A program made the translations under genes and the position numbers. The notes below the pieces were generated by a model, which was not told the DNA's origin, searched no databases, and saw only the letters and a list, made by a program, of their open reading frames with translations. A DNA stretch of 64,000 bases from CAWGYT01 sp963826795 (GTDB lineage: Bacteria > Planctomycetota > Planctomycetia > Pirellulales > Pirellulaceae), in the NCBI GenBank assembly GCA_963826795.1, contig CAWGYT010000024.1, positions 192,594 to 256,593 on the forward strand, written 5' to 3'. Positions 54,589-63,592 of the stretch are shown piece by piece (positions within the stretch are counted from its first letter, which is position 1; every line of letters starts with the position of its first letter).

Positions 54589-55787
54589 AGAGCGTTTATT
54601 GGAGACCCAACAAAGTCTCGCGAACGGGACTGGTCCTGGTCGCCGTCGCGTCGCTTGTCGGCTTGGCGTTTGTGCTTAGCGGACCGTGGCCGCGACAGCA
54701 CGCAGTGGAATCGCTGGCACGACAGGCGGCGGACCGGGCGGCGACGATGATGGACTCGCTGAAAGCCGAGCGTCTGCGACGGGGGGTGCCGTTGGAGCCG
54801 GCCCTGGACCCGGGCCTGACCGGACTGGTCGGAGCTCCGATGTCGGTCGTGACCAGCCGGCCCGCCGATTTGCGCTCCAAGCAGACCTCGGTGAATCCGA
54901 ATTTCGCCGCCGCCGTGGTCTCGATGTTGACCGCGGCGGGCGTCCAGCGAGGCGACGTCATCGCCATTGGCTGGTCGGGCTCGTTCCCGGCCTTGAATCT
55001 TTCGGTTGCGGCCGCCGTTGAAACGCTGGAACTGGAGCCCTTGATCATCGCCAGCGCCGCCTCGTCACAGTACGGAGCGAATTTTCCCAACTTCATGTGG
55101 CTGGACATGGAGCGTTGCCTCCGCGATCAAGGGTTGCTGCGGTGTCAGTCCGCGTGGCTCTCGATGGGGGCAGGGGCCGATCGAGGGCTTGGGTTGAGCG
55201 ACGATGGGCGGTTGGCCATCGAGCAATTGGCGGCCCGACACGGCGTTCCGATGTTGCGATCCGACTCGCGCGAGGCGGCAATCGAAGACCGGATGCAGCG
55301 ATACCAGCAGTTGGCGGTTGATCGCCCGATCCGAGCCTACATCAATGTCGGTGGCGGCGTCGCCTCGACCGGCGGCGAGCGGGCGAAGCATCGTTTTCGT
55401 CCGGGCCTGAATCGGCACGTTCGAATCGATGACGCCAAGGCCGATTGCGTCATGGCTCGTTTTTCTCAGCAGGGCATTCCTGTGCTCCACCTGATCGAAG
55501 CGAAGCAACTGGCGGCACGCTATGGAATGCCCGAGGCGCCCGAGCAGCGGCCCGCGGCCGGAGGTGCGCAACTGGCCGATCTCACTCGTCCCAGCCGCGT
55601 GAGCGCCACCCTGGTCCTGGTCGGCTTGCTGCTGGGCATGCGTTCCTGCGTGCTTCGGCCGCACTCCGCCCGCGTGCACGAGTGGCTGCAGCGGTGCCTC
55701 GGCCGCGAAATCGGTGCGGACGCTGCGCTCGCGGATCACGACGCGAACGAAGACGCATCCATTTCCAGGCCCCAGCTGATGGTTTAA
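54585..55787 (+). CDS. Poly-gamma-glutamate system protein (PgsW-like)
   Basis: 400 residues encoded in the same run as pgsBC. An N-terminal helix (GLVLVAVASLVGLAFVLSG) is followed by a periplasmic domain with SVNPNFAAAVVSMLTAAG, VIAIGWSGSFPALNLSV and PLIIASAASSQYGANFPNF, which is the pattern of the poly-gamma-glutamate system protein family (PgsW in some annotations). A second helix lies near the C-terminus (SATLVLVGLLLGMRS). Its role in polymer export or processing is not established. The ATG at 54585 overlaps the pgsC stop (ATGA). Confidence 0.82.
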   Translation: MKSVYWRPNKVSRTGLVLVAVASLVGLAFVLSGPWPRQHAVESLARQAADRAATMMDSLKAERLRRGVPLEPALDPGLTGLVGAPMSVVTSRPADLRSKQTSVNPNFAAAVVSMLTAAGVQRGDVIAIGWSGSFPALNLSVAAAVETLELEPLIIASAASSQYGANFPNFMWLDMERCLRDQGLLRCQSAWLSMGAGADRGLGLSDDGRLAIEQLAARHGVPMLRSDSREAAIEDRMQRYQQLAVDRPIRAYINVGGGVASTGGERAKHRFRPGLNRHVRIDDAKADCVMARFSQQGIPVLHLIEAKQLAARYGMPEAPEQRPAAGGAQLADLTRPSRVSATLVLVGLLLGMRSCVLRPHSARVHEWLQRCLGREIGADAALADHDANEDASISRPQLMV

Positions 55788-55806
55788 TTCCGGCCACCGA
55801 GTTGAC

Positions 55807-56742
55807 TTAACGAGGCCGCCGCGGCCGGTGGTGGGCCTCATCAAATAACCGCTCGTCCCGACTCGGCGACCCACTTCTCCAGTCGGCTTGGTCGTCGCCG
55901 TCGAGTCCCTCCTTGAACCATGGATCGGAAATGCTGTCGCGCGAGACGAAGTGGCGGTCGGGCTCAAGACTCGACAAGCCACCTCGCTCTCGCTCAAGCT
56001 CGTCCGCCAGGGCCCGTTGCGTCACGCGAAGGATTTCGTCCAGGACACGCAGATTCGGCACACGTGAGCTCGCAATCCGAATTCCAATCGGGCGTGAACC
56101 GATCGGTATCACGCAGATCTCGCTCGCCTCGTCGATCGAGATCTCGGCAATCTGACGCCAGGGGATAAACCGCCGGCGAACTCGAATGCCCTCACGACTG
56201 ATCGTAAACTGACGCCCAAATCGGACCGGATGGCCCGCCTGGAAGGCATCCAACGCGATCGGCAGTTGTCGTCGAGCAACCTGCAACTGCATCCGCATCC
56301 CCAGGTCCCGAATCGCTTCGAAGCTGTGAATTCGGAGTTGTCGCCCGTCGCGCCGCACAACGCAGTACAACCAGCCCCGGGAGGTGGGTTCCGCGGGCCA
56401 CGCGACCGCTAAGGCATCATGTGGCGTCTGGTAGATTTCGTACACTTGATGCCACAACACGTGTCGCTCACGGTCACCCACCCGGAGCGTGAATCCGTGT
56501 TGGTACAGCTCCAGCACGCGCGGCCGCTGGAGCCAGCAGGCCAAGCCAAGTGAGGCGACCGCGGTCACCAGGGCGATTGCCGCGCGAGGACGGTCGGCGA
56601 GTCGATCTGCGGCAAGTTCCCAGGTCAGGAGGGCCAGCAACAGGATCCAGGTGCCGACTAACCAAGGCGCAGGCGGCAAGGAGCGATACGAGGCCACCCG
56701 CTTGCCGAGCAAGGCGGACCGATGGGTCTTCCGATCGGACAT
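55807..56742 (-). CDS. Membrane protein with PH-like domain, function unknown
   Basis: 311 residues. Two helices (LVGTWILLLALLTWELAA and AAIALVTAVASLGLACWL) are followed by two tandem beta-rich segments of PH-like character (VLELYQHGFTLRVGDRERHV and RFGRQFTISREGIRVRRRFI). The C-terminal 60 residues are charged and low in complexity. I recognise the architecture but not a named family. It is convergent with pgsW. Confidence 0.7.
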   Translation of the reverse strand: MSDRKTHRSALLGKRVASYRSLPPAPWLVGTWILLLALLTWELAADRLADRPRAAIALVTAVASLGLACWLQRPRVLELYQHGFTLRVGDRERHVLWHQVYEIYQTPHDALAVAWPAEPTSRGWLYCVVRRDGRQLRIHSFEAIRDLGMRMQLQVARRQLPIALDAFQAGHPVRFGRQFTISREGIRVRRRFIPWRQIAEISIDEASEICVIPIGSRPIGIRIASSRVPNLRVLDEILRVTQRALADELERERGGLSSLEPDRHFVSRDSISDPWFKEGLDGDDQADWRSGSPSRDERLFDEAHHRPRRPR

Positions 56743-56917
56743 CCTGGTCCATTCCAGTCAAAATCGCCACGCCACTCGGCCAAAACAGCCCCGAGACGTC
56801 GTGGGCGCTCTAGGCGGGCCTCCTCGCCCGCCCTAGGAATCGTGCTCGCCGCACGCCGCTCGGATTATGGACGAAACCAGGGACCGGGCGGAAGACGAAT
56901 TTCGATCTCCGCGGGGA

Positions 56918-56980
56918 GGGAAAAGCGCTGTCAGGTCCCAAAAGTGCGCAGCACCCGAAGGGCCGTTCCGGCGTTTCCAA
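56918..56980 (+). repeat. Dispersed repeat, GGGAAAAG...CAGGTCCC type, copy 1
   Basis: Shares GGGAAAAG, CAGGTCCC, then CAGCACCCGA and GGCCGTTCCGGC with 58607-58683. Here the right arm of the hairpin is missing. Confidence 0.65.
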
Positions 56981-56989
56981 ACCGGGCAC

Positions 56990-57214
56990 CTACGATTCGT
57001 CCGCCCGCTCATGCCCCAGCCAGCTCGCCTGGGTGTGTCGCTCGCTTTGAGTCCCGGTCCGAATCGATGTAGCGGTCACGAACTCGGCGAATTGAACCTC
57101 GAGCCGTCGAATCTGCGCGTCCATCCAGCCCGCAAAGCGCTCGACTTGCTCCGTCGACAGTCGCTCGTGCTTGGTCGGAATCGGGGCGTTTGCGGGATGC
57201 GCCGGGAGTGACAT
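56990..57214 (-). CDS. Small hypothetical protein
   Basis: 74 residues, charged and helical (HERLSTEQVERFAGWMDAQI, then RRLEVQFAEFVT). A GAGGT box 9 bases before the ATG at 57214 supports translation. No domain recognised. The protein-like composition and the ribosome site favour a real gene, but it lies next to a dispersed repeat and could be spurious. Confidence 0.5.
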   Translation of the reverse strand: MSLPAHPANAPIPTKHERLSTEQVERFAGWMDAQIRRLEVQFAEFVTATSIRTGTQSERHTQASWLGHERADES

Positions 57215-57726
57215 CGCAGATTACCTCGGTTAGCTCGCAGGACAAGAACCCTGGGATCCGCCAAACGACAATCTGGCAGCGAACCCCACCGGGTCCACTA
57301 AACAGAGCAAGCTTTGTGCCATAAGGTTCACGGGTTCCCCCAGTTTTTCGAGAATCCATGAGTCTGGGCGGCGCTGGTAAGTTGTGCGGTCGTTCAAGCG
57401 GGGAAGGATCGTTGTCGTTTGACCCCACGGTGATGCGGAAGTAGCGCGAGTTGCCAGAAACTTGGGCGAGCCGTGCACGCCGCGGGGCGGATTGTGGCAC
57501 GCTGTGGCGCTTCGATGGGGCGCGAATGGCTCATCTGGCGCGCGACGCTTCGACGCAGGATAAATCACCGGGATTCGAAAAAAAGGAAAAAAGCCGGAGC
57601 TCCTGGAGGCAAGAACCGACGGCCGGACGCGAAGTTCTGGTGGATCGCCGGTTTTTGGCGAGGTGAGCGGATGTTCTGATTGGCAGACTAACCACCCAAA
57701 GTTGTTTCGGACGGGAGACAGGAATC
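57215..57726. other. Intergenic region, no gene seen
   Basis: About 510 bases. Short frames here lack ribosome sites and family character. There is a purine-rich GAAAAAAAGGAAAAAAG tract at about 57575. It should hold the promoter for the coiled-coil gene at 57727. Confidence 0.45.
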
Positions 57727-58545
57727 ATGATCAGGCGAACGTTGATTGGGGGCAGTGCGGTCCTGCTGCTGATGGGGCTGATTTTCGGCCGCGGTGCCGT
57801 GAGCTACGTGCGGACGAGCACGGGCTATGTGAGGCAGTCGATCGCGGACAATGTTCCGGTCGAGTTTCAGATTGAGCGGGCGAAGAAAATGATCGATGAC
57901 CTGGAGCCCGAGGTTCGGCGAAACAAGCATCTGATTGTCCGAGAAGAAGTTGCGCTGGAGCAGCTGTCGGACCAGGTGGCCAAATTGGCGGACAAGCAGA
58001 CCCGCGAAAAGGAAAATCTGCTGCGAATGCAGGCCGAGGTGAAGACGGGGGCTCCGCATATCTATTTCGCCGGAAACGGCTACACGGCCGAGCAGGTGAA
58101 GCGGGATATGGGGAACCGTTTCGAGCGGTACAAGACCAATGATGAAACGCTGTTCAACCTGCGTCGCGTCCTGAACGCCCGCCAGCAGAGTCTGGTGGCG
58201 GCTCGGGCCGAACTCGAGCAGATGCTGGCCGCGCGGAATCAGTTGGTGGCCGAAGTCGAAAAGCTGAAGGCTCGGCAAACGATGGTGACGGTGGCTCAAA
58301 GTTCCAGCGAATTCAATCTGGACAACAGTGCGCTGGCTCGGGCCAGCCAATTAGTCCGTGAGGTCGAGACCCGCTTGGACGTGACCGAGCGGATGCTGAG
58401 TGCGGAGCTGCAATTTGCCGAGGAAATCCCGTTGGATGCACCCGCATCGGATGACGTCGTGGATCAAATCGCCGAGTACTTCAAGGCGGCGGAGCCGGGG
58501 TCGCAGGCCCTCGCGGCGGAAGTGACGGGCGATCCGCAGCTGTAG
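57727..58545 (+). CDS. Membrane-anchored coiled-coil protein, function unknown
   Basis: 272 residues. An N-terminal helix (TLIGGSAVLLLMGLIFGR) is followed by long charged helical segments (PVEFQIERAKKMIDDLEPEV, EQLSDQVAKLADKQTREKEN, AARAELEQMLAARNQLVAEV). The short non-helical insert GAPHIYFAGNGYTAEQVKRD is distinctive. The helix pattern resembles PspA-like proteins only loosely. From memory, similar proteins recur in planctomycetes, where they are uncharacterised. GGGAGACAGGAATC precedes the ATG. It lies upstream of the FHA and kinase genes on the same strand. Confidence 0.72.
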   Translation: MIRRTLIGGSAVLLLMGLIFGRGAVSYVRTSTGYVRQSIADNVPVEFQIERAKKMIDDLEPEVRRNKHLIVREEVALEQLSDQVAKLADKQTREKENLLRMQAEVKTGAPHIYFAGNGYTAEQVKRDMGNRFERYKTNDETLFNLRRVLNARQQSLVAARAELEQMLAARNQLVAEVEKLKARQTMVTVAQSSSEFNLDNSALARASQLVREVETRLDVTERMLSAELQFAEEIPLDAPASDDVVDQIAEYFKAAEPGSQALAAEVTGDPQL

Positions 58546-58606
58546 GTCGCTGCGGAGGGCGACGGTGGCCGGGAGGGAAACCACGCCGTCGCTCGCTTGG
58601 CGGGTT

Positions 58607-58683
58607 GGGAAAAGGGATCAGGTCCCCACAGTGCGAAGCACCCGATTGGCCGTTCCGGCCTTTGGGACCTGCCCCCTTTTCCC
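58607..58683 (+). repeat. Dispersed hairpin repeat, GGGAAAAG...CTTTTCCC type, copy 2
   Basis: A stem of about 20 bases: GGGAAAAGGGATCAGGTCCC at 58607-58626 pairs imperfectly with GGGACCTGCCCCCTTTTCCC at 58664-58683. The 38-base loop contains GGCCGTTCCGGCC. The GTCAGGTCCC motif resembles ends of RAYT-type REP elements. The first copy (56918-56980) has lost its right arm. Confidence 0.7.
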
Positions 58684-58720
58684 AGCGCACTCCAAGATCA
58701 AGCTGTCACGCAGGCACTAG
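58677..58720 (+). repeat. Dispersed repeat, AAGCTGT...GCACTAG type, copy 2
   Basis: Follows directly on the hairpin repeat. About 80 percent identical to 51324-51366. Confidence 0.65.
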
Positions 58721-58746
58721 GGGCTCGTCACACCAGGAGTCATACT

Positions 58747-59403
58747 GTGACCAATACGACGCTGACTCCGAAGACAAGATCGTTGTTTCAGGACGATTGG
58801 ATGAATCAACCGCCGGCGGGTCCGAGGTTCATGATGTGGGTCGATGGCGTCGGCGGGTACCTGACGTGTCTTTCGGATGCGGTCCGCCTGGGGCAAGCGA
58901 TTCCGGGAACGAGTGTCGAGATTCCGCTCGTGGGGGACCTCTCGCGACACCATGCGACCATCATTCGGCAGGGCGAGGGATACTTCATCGAGCCACACGC
59001 GGCGACGCGGGTCGGTTCCCGTGGGATCGCGACGCGGCACAACCTGTCGGACGGCGACGAGATTCAGTTGGGCAGCAGTCTCTGGATGCGATTTCGGCAG
59101 CCGCATCCGCTCAGCAGTACCGCTCGCCTGGAACTCCTCAGTCACCATCGGACCCACCCCTCGGCGGATGCGATTTTGCTGATGGCGGGAACTTGCCTGA
59201 TGGGGCCCATGTTGAGCAACCACGTGGTCTGTCGGGGCTGGAGCCATGAGGTCGTCCTCGTGCGGCAAGGCCAGTCGCTCACCTGCCACGTGCCGAGGCC
59301 TTTCTCGGTCGATGGCGAACCGTTCGAGCGGAGGGCGGCCGTGACGCTCGATTCAAACATCCAGGGGGAAGATTTCTGCGTTTCATTCGAGCGAATCGTT
59401 TAA
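58747..59403 (+). CDS. FHA-domain protein
   Basis: 218 residues. A forkhead-associated domain is recognisable by VRLGQAIPGTSVEIPLVGDL, then SRHHATIIRQGEGYFIEPHA and LSDGDEIQLGSSLWMRF, with the Ser-Arg-His phosphothreonine-binding block intact. The C-terminal half is beta-rich and unnamed. The GTG at 58747 is chosen because AGGAG lies 7 bases upstream; the longer open frame would translate two dispersed repeats. It is followed after 93 bases by a Ser/Thr kinase gene, so it may read the kinase output. Confidence 0.85.
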   Translation: MTNTTLTPKTRSLFQDDWMNQPPAGPRFMMWVDGVGGYLTCLSDAVRLGQAIPGTSVEIPLVGDLSRHHATIIRQGEGYFIEPHAATRVGSRGIATRHNLSDGDEIQLGSSLWMRFRQPHPLSSTARLELLSHHRTHPSADAILLMAGTCLMGPMLSNHVVCRGWSHEVVLVRQGQSLTCHVPRPFSVDGEPFERRAAVTLDSNIQGEDFCVSFERIV

Positions 59404-59496
59404 AATGGGGCACCGAGCTGCGTGGCACGCTCGACTCGCGACCCACCGCATACAAGTCACAGGAGCGGGGCACGAAGTGAACCGTGGGGATGTACG

Positions 59497-61566
59497 ATGC
59501 AAGAGCCAGCGAGTGTTATGAATCCTGAACCGCACGAAGCTGAGACACCTCAACCCGCTGAAGGCGGGCGTCGCCGAGGGCCGATGAAATTCGCCTACGC
59601 GAGCGGATCGCGGCCTTTGGAGGGCTACGCGATCAAACGCGGGATCGGGGCCGGCGGATTCGGGGACGTTTACTACGCCATCAGCGATGCGGGCAAAGGA
59701 GGTGGCGCTGAAGCGAATTCGGCGCAACTTGGATGTCGAACTCCGCGGGGTCAGCCAATGCCTCAACTTGAAGCATCCCAACCTGGTCTCGCTCTACGAC
59801 ATTCGCTACGACGATGGGGAGCAGGCCTGGGTCGTGATGGAGTACGTCGCCGGCGAGAGCCTGCAGGACGTGATCGAGCGGAATCCGAACGGGATGCCTG
59901 AGGACGAGGTGGAATCGTGGTTCGAGGGGATCGTCGACGGCGTCACCTATCTGCACGAGCACGGGATCGTGCATCGCGACCTCAAGCCGGGCAATATCTT
60001 CTCGATCAGGGCATCGTCAAGATCGGTGACTACGGGCTCTCGAAATTCATTTCCTGCAGTCGTCGCAGTGGCCAGACGGAAAGTGTCGGAACCTTCCACT
60101 ACATGGCGCCCGAGATCGGACTGGGACGCTACGGCAAGGAGATCGACGTCTACGCCCTGGGCATTCTGCTCTATGAAATGCTCACCGGTCATGTGCCGTT
60201 TGAAGGGGAAAGCAGTCAGGAAATCATCATGAAGCACCTGACGGCTCAACCGGACCTGAGTCGCGTTCCGCCCCGATATCGGGTCATCATTTCTCGAGCC
60301 ATGGCCAAGGATCCCGCCGATCGGTTCGGCTCGGCCGCCGAAATGCGTGACCGCCTGCAGGTCGAGAACACCGCCGCCCGCTTGGCCGACACCGTGGCCG
60401 TTCCGCCTCGATTCAGCTCGGCAACGCCGCCGCCACCGCCCCCACCCGGGTCGCAAGATCGCGTCCGGACGCCCTGGCACGGGCAGGCGAAGGTTGAGCC
60501 CATTGGGGCGACCGTCCGAAATCGGCTGCACCAGTTCCGCAGTTGGTGGCGGCAGCAAAACTCGCTGACCCGCGCGATTGTGGCGATCGCGTTGACGGCG
60601 TTTGTCGTTGCCAACTCGTATTGGCTGTTTGGCGCCATGTTTACTCTGGTTGTCGTCTACGCGTGTTATTACCTGCTGTGGTCCTTGCTCAACGGAAGCT
60701 ACCACTTGGCGCCGCCGCCAGCACCGGTGGAGCCGCGCGCGGCTGCGACGATCCAGCCGGTGCGAGCCGAAGTCGCCGCACCGCAGCCGCCGACTTCGAC
60801 ACCTCCGCCGACTGCCAATCCCGTTCCCCGACGTCGCAACCTGACCCGACAGCAGCTGAGCGACGCGATGCGCAACGCGCTGGGCCGCAAGAGCCGGTTT
60901 CGGCAGCTGAGCGAACTGTCGGGATCGATGCTGATGGCCGCGTTCGTCGTGGCGGTGATCGCGCTTCCGATGACCGCGATCGCCAGCCAGAACGCGACGG
61001 GCGATTGGCGCAGCTGGGGGCCGCTGTACGCCTGGCTGACCGTGGTGAGCCTCACCGCGTCCTGGATCCTGCTTGGCCTGGGGAAGGCCTGGGAAGGTTC
61101 CAACGGCGATCCGGCGCTGCGCCGCTTTGGCCTGCTGGTCGCCGGAATGGCCGTCGGTTGCATCGCCAGCCTGATGGCCTACGGTCTGCAAGCTCGAACC
61201 CATCTACCTGCTGGGAAATTGGCAAGACCACCGCGATGCGTTGGGTGCCGACGTGCCGGTCCTCTATCGGGTCACCGGCGAGCCTCGGACCAGCTGGCCT
61301 ACGTGGGGTACTTTGGGGGGCTGTTCCTGATCCTGCGTTGGTGGCTGGCGACGGATCCGTTGCGTAACTTCCGACTGAATGTGTTCGGGACCGCGGTCAC
61401 GTGGCGGAATGGCGCTGCTGGCCTACCTGGTCCTGCCGATCCCCCGCGGGTTCTTGGTCATTGCCACGGGTGAGCGTTGCCGTGCAGCTGAGCGGCCACC
61501 TGGGTGCCGCCCAGCGAACGCGAGGAATTCAAGGAAAGATTGCTTTTGAACGAACGAACTTCGTAA
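59497..61566 (+). CDS. Ser/Thr protein kinase with C-terminal membrane domain, several apparent frameshifts
   Basis: Hanks-type kinase: glycine loop GAGGFGDVYY, catalytic Lys in VALKRIRR, HRDLKPGN, a DYG in place of DFG, and GTFHYMAPE. After the kinase come a Pro-rich linker, a helix pair (AIVAIALTAFVVANSYWLFG, MFTLVVVYACYYLLWSLL), a second Pro-rich segment and further helices. Frame breaks: an extra G near 59700 (GKGG against KEVALKR), a missing C near 60003 (NIF then LDQGIVKIG), a stretch in another frame at about 61195-61285 (EPIYLLGNWQDHRDAL), and one or two near 61400-61500. The corrected end is about 61566 (EREEFKERLLLNERTS). The enzyme probably senses an envelope signal. Corrected sequence is a reconstruction. 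Confidence 0.8.
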
Positions 61567-61681
61567 GGCGGGACGCGATTGGCCGGGGGGGCACGCTCGA
61601 CCTTTTTACCGGTTCTTTCAACGGGTTGCCAACATCCAATGTACGCCGGCAGCCAAGCGGGAACGACTGCGGAAACCAACG

Positions 61682-62783
61682 ATGATGAACGGAAGTTTTG
61701 CCATGTTCGCAATCCTCATCTTTTCCCTTTTGGCGATCCTGGGACTGGGACTGCTGGGCCTGGTGCTGCTGCTGTTCTTTTCACGCCGGCACCGGCGTCG
61801 CGGGGCGGGTCTGCTGATCGCTGGCTTGCTGGCCGTCGGGCTCCTGGTGGCGGGTTGGTCGGTCGGGACCGTCAAAACTGTGCAAACCACGCAACATCGA
61901 TTTGGGGAGTCACACCTGCTGCCTCAAGCCTTTGAGTCGACGATCTCACGGACCTCGCCAGTTCCCTGGCACCCGGAGCATCTCGAGCTTCCCGAGCAAC
62001 TGCGAGCGCGTCGCTCGAACCGGAACCGCAAGTTGAGACCGTGGCCAGCGCGTCGGAGCCGACTCCTGGCAGCGTCTCCGAGTGGCGAAATCAGCGGCGA
62101 ACAGCGGAGGCAATGTCGTCGGCCGCGTCCGAGTTGGCCTCGGCCGACGTGGATCCGGAAGCGGGCGCTGTCGAATTGGAAGACGTGATGGCTGCTGCGA
62201 GCCGCCGTTGGCGAGGTGCCCGTGGCCGCTCCGGGAGCCGAAACGGGCGATCGGGTGGAATCCTTGGAGCGAGTCGGGGGCGGCCCCTGAACCCGCCGTG
62301 GCGGCCCGCTCCCGGTCGCGCCGCGTCCCGCCTCGGTTGATTCGCCCCCGGCGGAAATCGACGGCTTTTTTTCCGTCGTGATGGTTTCGGATCCTTTCGA
62401 AAGTCGTTTCGAGTGCGACCGACAATTGGCTCAACGGTGGCGCGAGGTAGGCCTTCAATACGCGGCCGAATACGGTCGGCCAGTACGGTTACCGACCCGA
62501 TTTCCGGATTCCTCTGACAGACGAGGAGATCCGATCGGTGATTCGCGAGTGGCACTACACGATTCGCGACACGAGCGTCGGCAAGATGACGCAGGCCTTT
62601 CAGTTGGCGGTCTTCGATCAGGATTTCCAAGAGAAACTGGCGTCTCGGATGGAAGCCGCGGTCGTCGATGAGCTCTTGATCCGCACCGGTCTGCTCGTCG
62701 TCGGGGCCTTGTTCGGCGTCTCGGTGGTCTTCGGAGGCTCGAGCTGGCTGGCTCGACGCACCCCGGATCCCCTTGCGGCTTGA
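61682..62783 (+). CDS. Membrane protein, function unknown, several apparent frameshifts
   Basis: N-terminal helices (MFAILIFSLLAILGLGLLGL, LLIAGLLAVGLLVAGW) are followed by a periplasmic-looking acidic region that can be followed only by switching frames (LEPEPQVETVASASEPTPGS, then ASADVDPEAGAVELEDVMAA). It continues SDPFESRFECDRQLAQRWRE, GYRPDFRIPLTDEEIRSVIR and ends with a helix (LLVVGALFGVSVVFGGSSWL). Corrected length is about 365 residues. Start could also be the ATG at 61703. It shares the strand and spacing of the kinase and sigma-factor genes. No family recognised. Confidence 0.6.
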
Positions 62784-62881
62784 ATCGGAATCCTTGGGCT
62801 GCAATACTCGGTAAATACACCCCGGTTCCGGACGACGATCGCCCCGGGACTTGCTCTTCTTCGTGGTGCTTACCGAGAACC

Positions 62882-63525
62882 ATGTCAACTGAAAACCAGG
62901 CCGATGCGCTCCTAGTACGCCGCATTCGCGCAGGCGATACGGATGCCTGGAACGACCTGATCGCGCCGTTACGAAGGCCGGTTGCTCGCGTTTGCCGAGA
63001 GTCGGTTGCGGAAGCGGGACGTCAGCGAGGACGTGGTGCAGGAGGCCTTTATCGGGTTCCTGAACAGCCTCCCGAATTACACGACGGGCAACCGACCGCT
63101 GGAAAGCTATCTGTTTACGATCGCGGCCCATAAGTTGACCGATTGCCTGCGACGCGAAGGACGGCGTCCGGCGCTCTCGCTGGACGGCATGGGCGGCAGC
63201 CATGAAGGACAGTGGCAGTTGCCAGGCCCGCGCACCGGCCAGCAGTATCGCCCGCAGTGGCGAACGACGCGAGATCGAAGAGCAGTCGCTGGTGGAATGC
63301 CTCGCGACCAGGTACAACACTGGGTACGTCGCCAGGACTGGGGCAAGTTGCAGTGCATGGGATTTGCTGTTTGTCGTGGGAAACCCAACCAGGTCGTGGC
63401 CGAGATTCTCGGGCTGTCCGAGCAGCAGGTGCGAATTTCCAGTTCGATTTCCGGGCACGACTACGCACCGACGTCCGCAAGCAGGGACTTCCCAAGACGT
63501 GTTTCCTGAACTGTACGAGAGCTGA
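62882..63525 (+). CDS. RNA polymerase sigma-70/ECF-type factor, several apparent frameshifts
   Basis: Region 2 reads LVRRIRAGDTDAWNDLIARY (after removing an extra C near 62968), then GRLLAFAESRLRKRDVSEDV, VQEAFIGFLNSLPNY and RPLESYLFTIAAHKLTDCLR. Region 4 is recovered from two further frames (RQDWGKLQCMELLFVVGKPN-like, VVAEILGLSEQQVANFKF-like) and ends GLPKDVFPELYES. Corrected length is about 212 residues. The ECF-type organisation with regions 2 and 4 only is clear. It should direct transcription of an unknown regulon; the downstream gene is a possible partner. Confidence 0.78.
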
Positions 63526-63592
63526 ATTCCGCCCCGGGCGGCGGCCTCGTCGAGGCTAATTCCCCGATCGAATTCTACGAAGCGACGATGCC

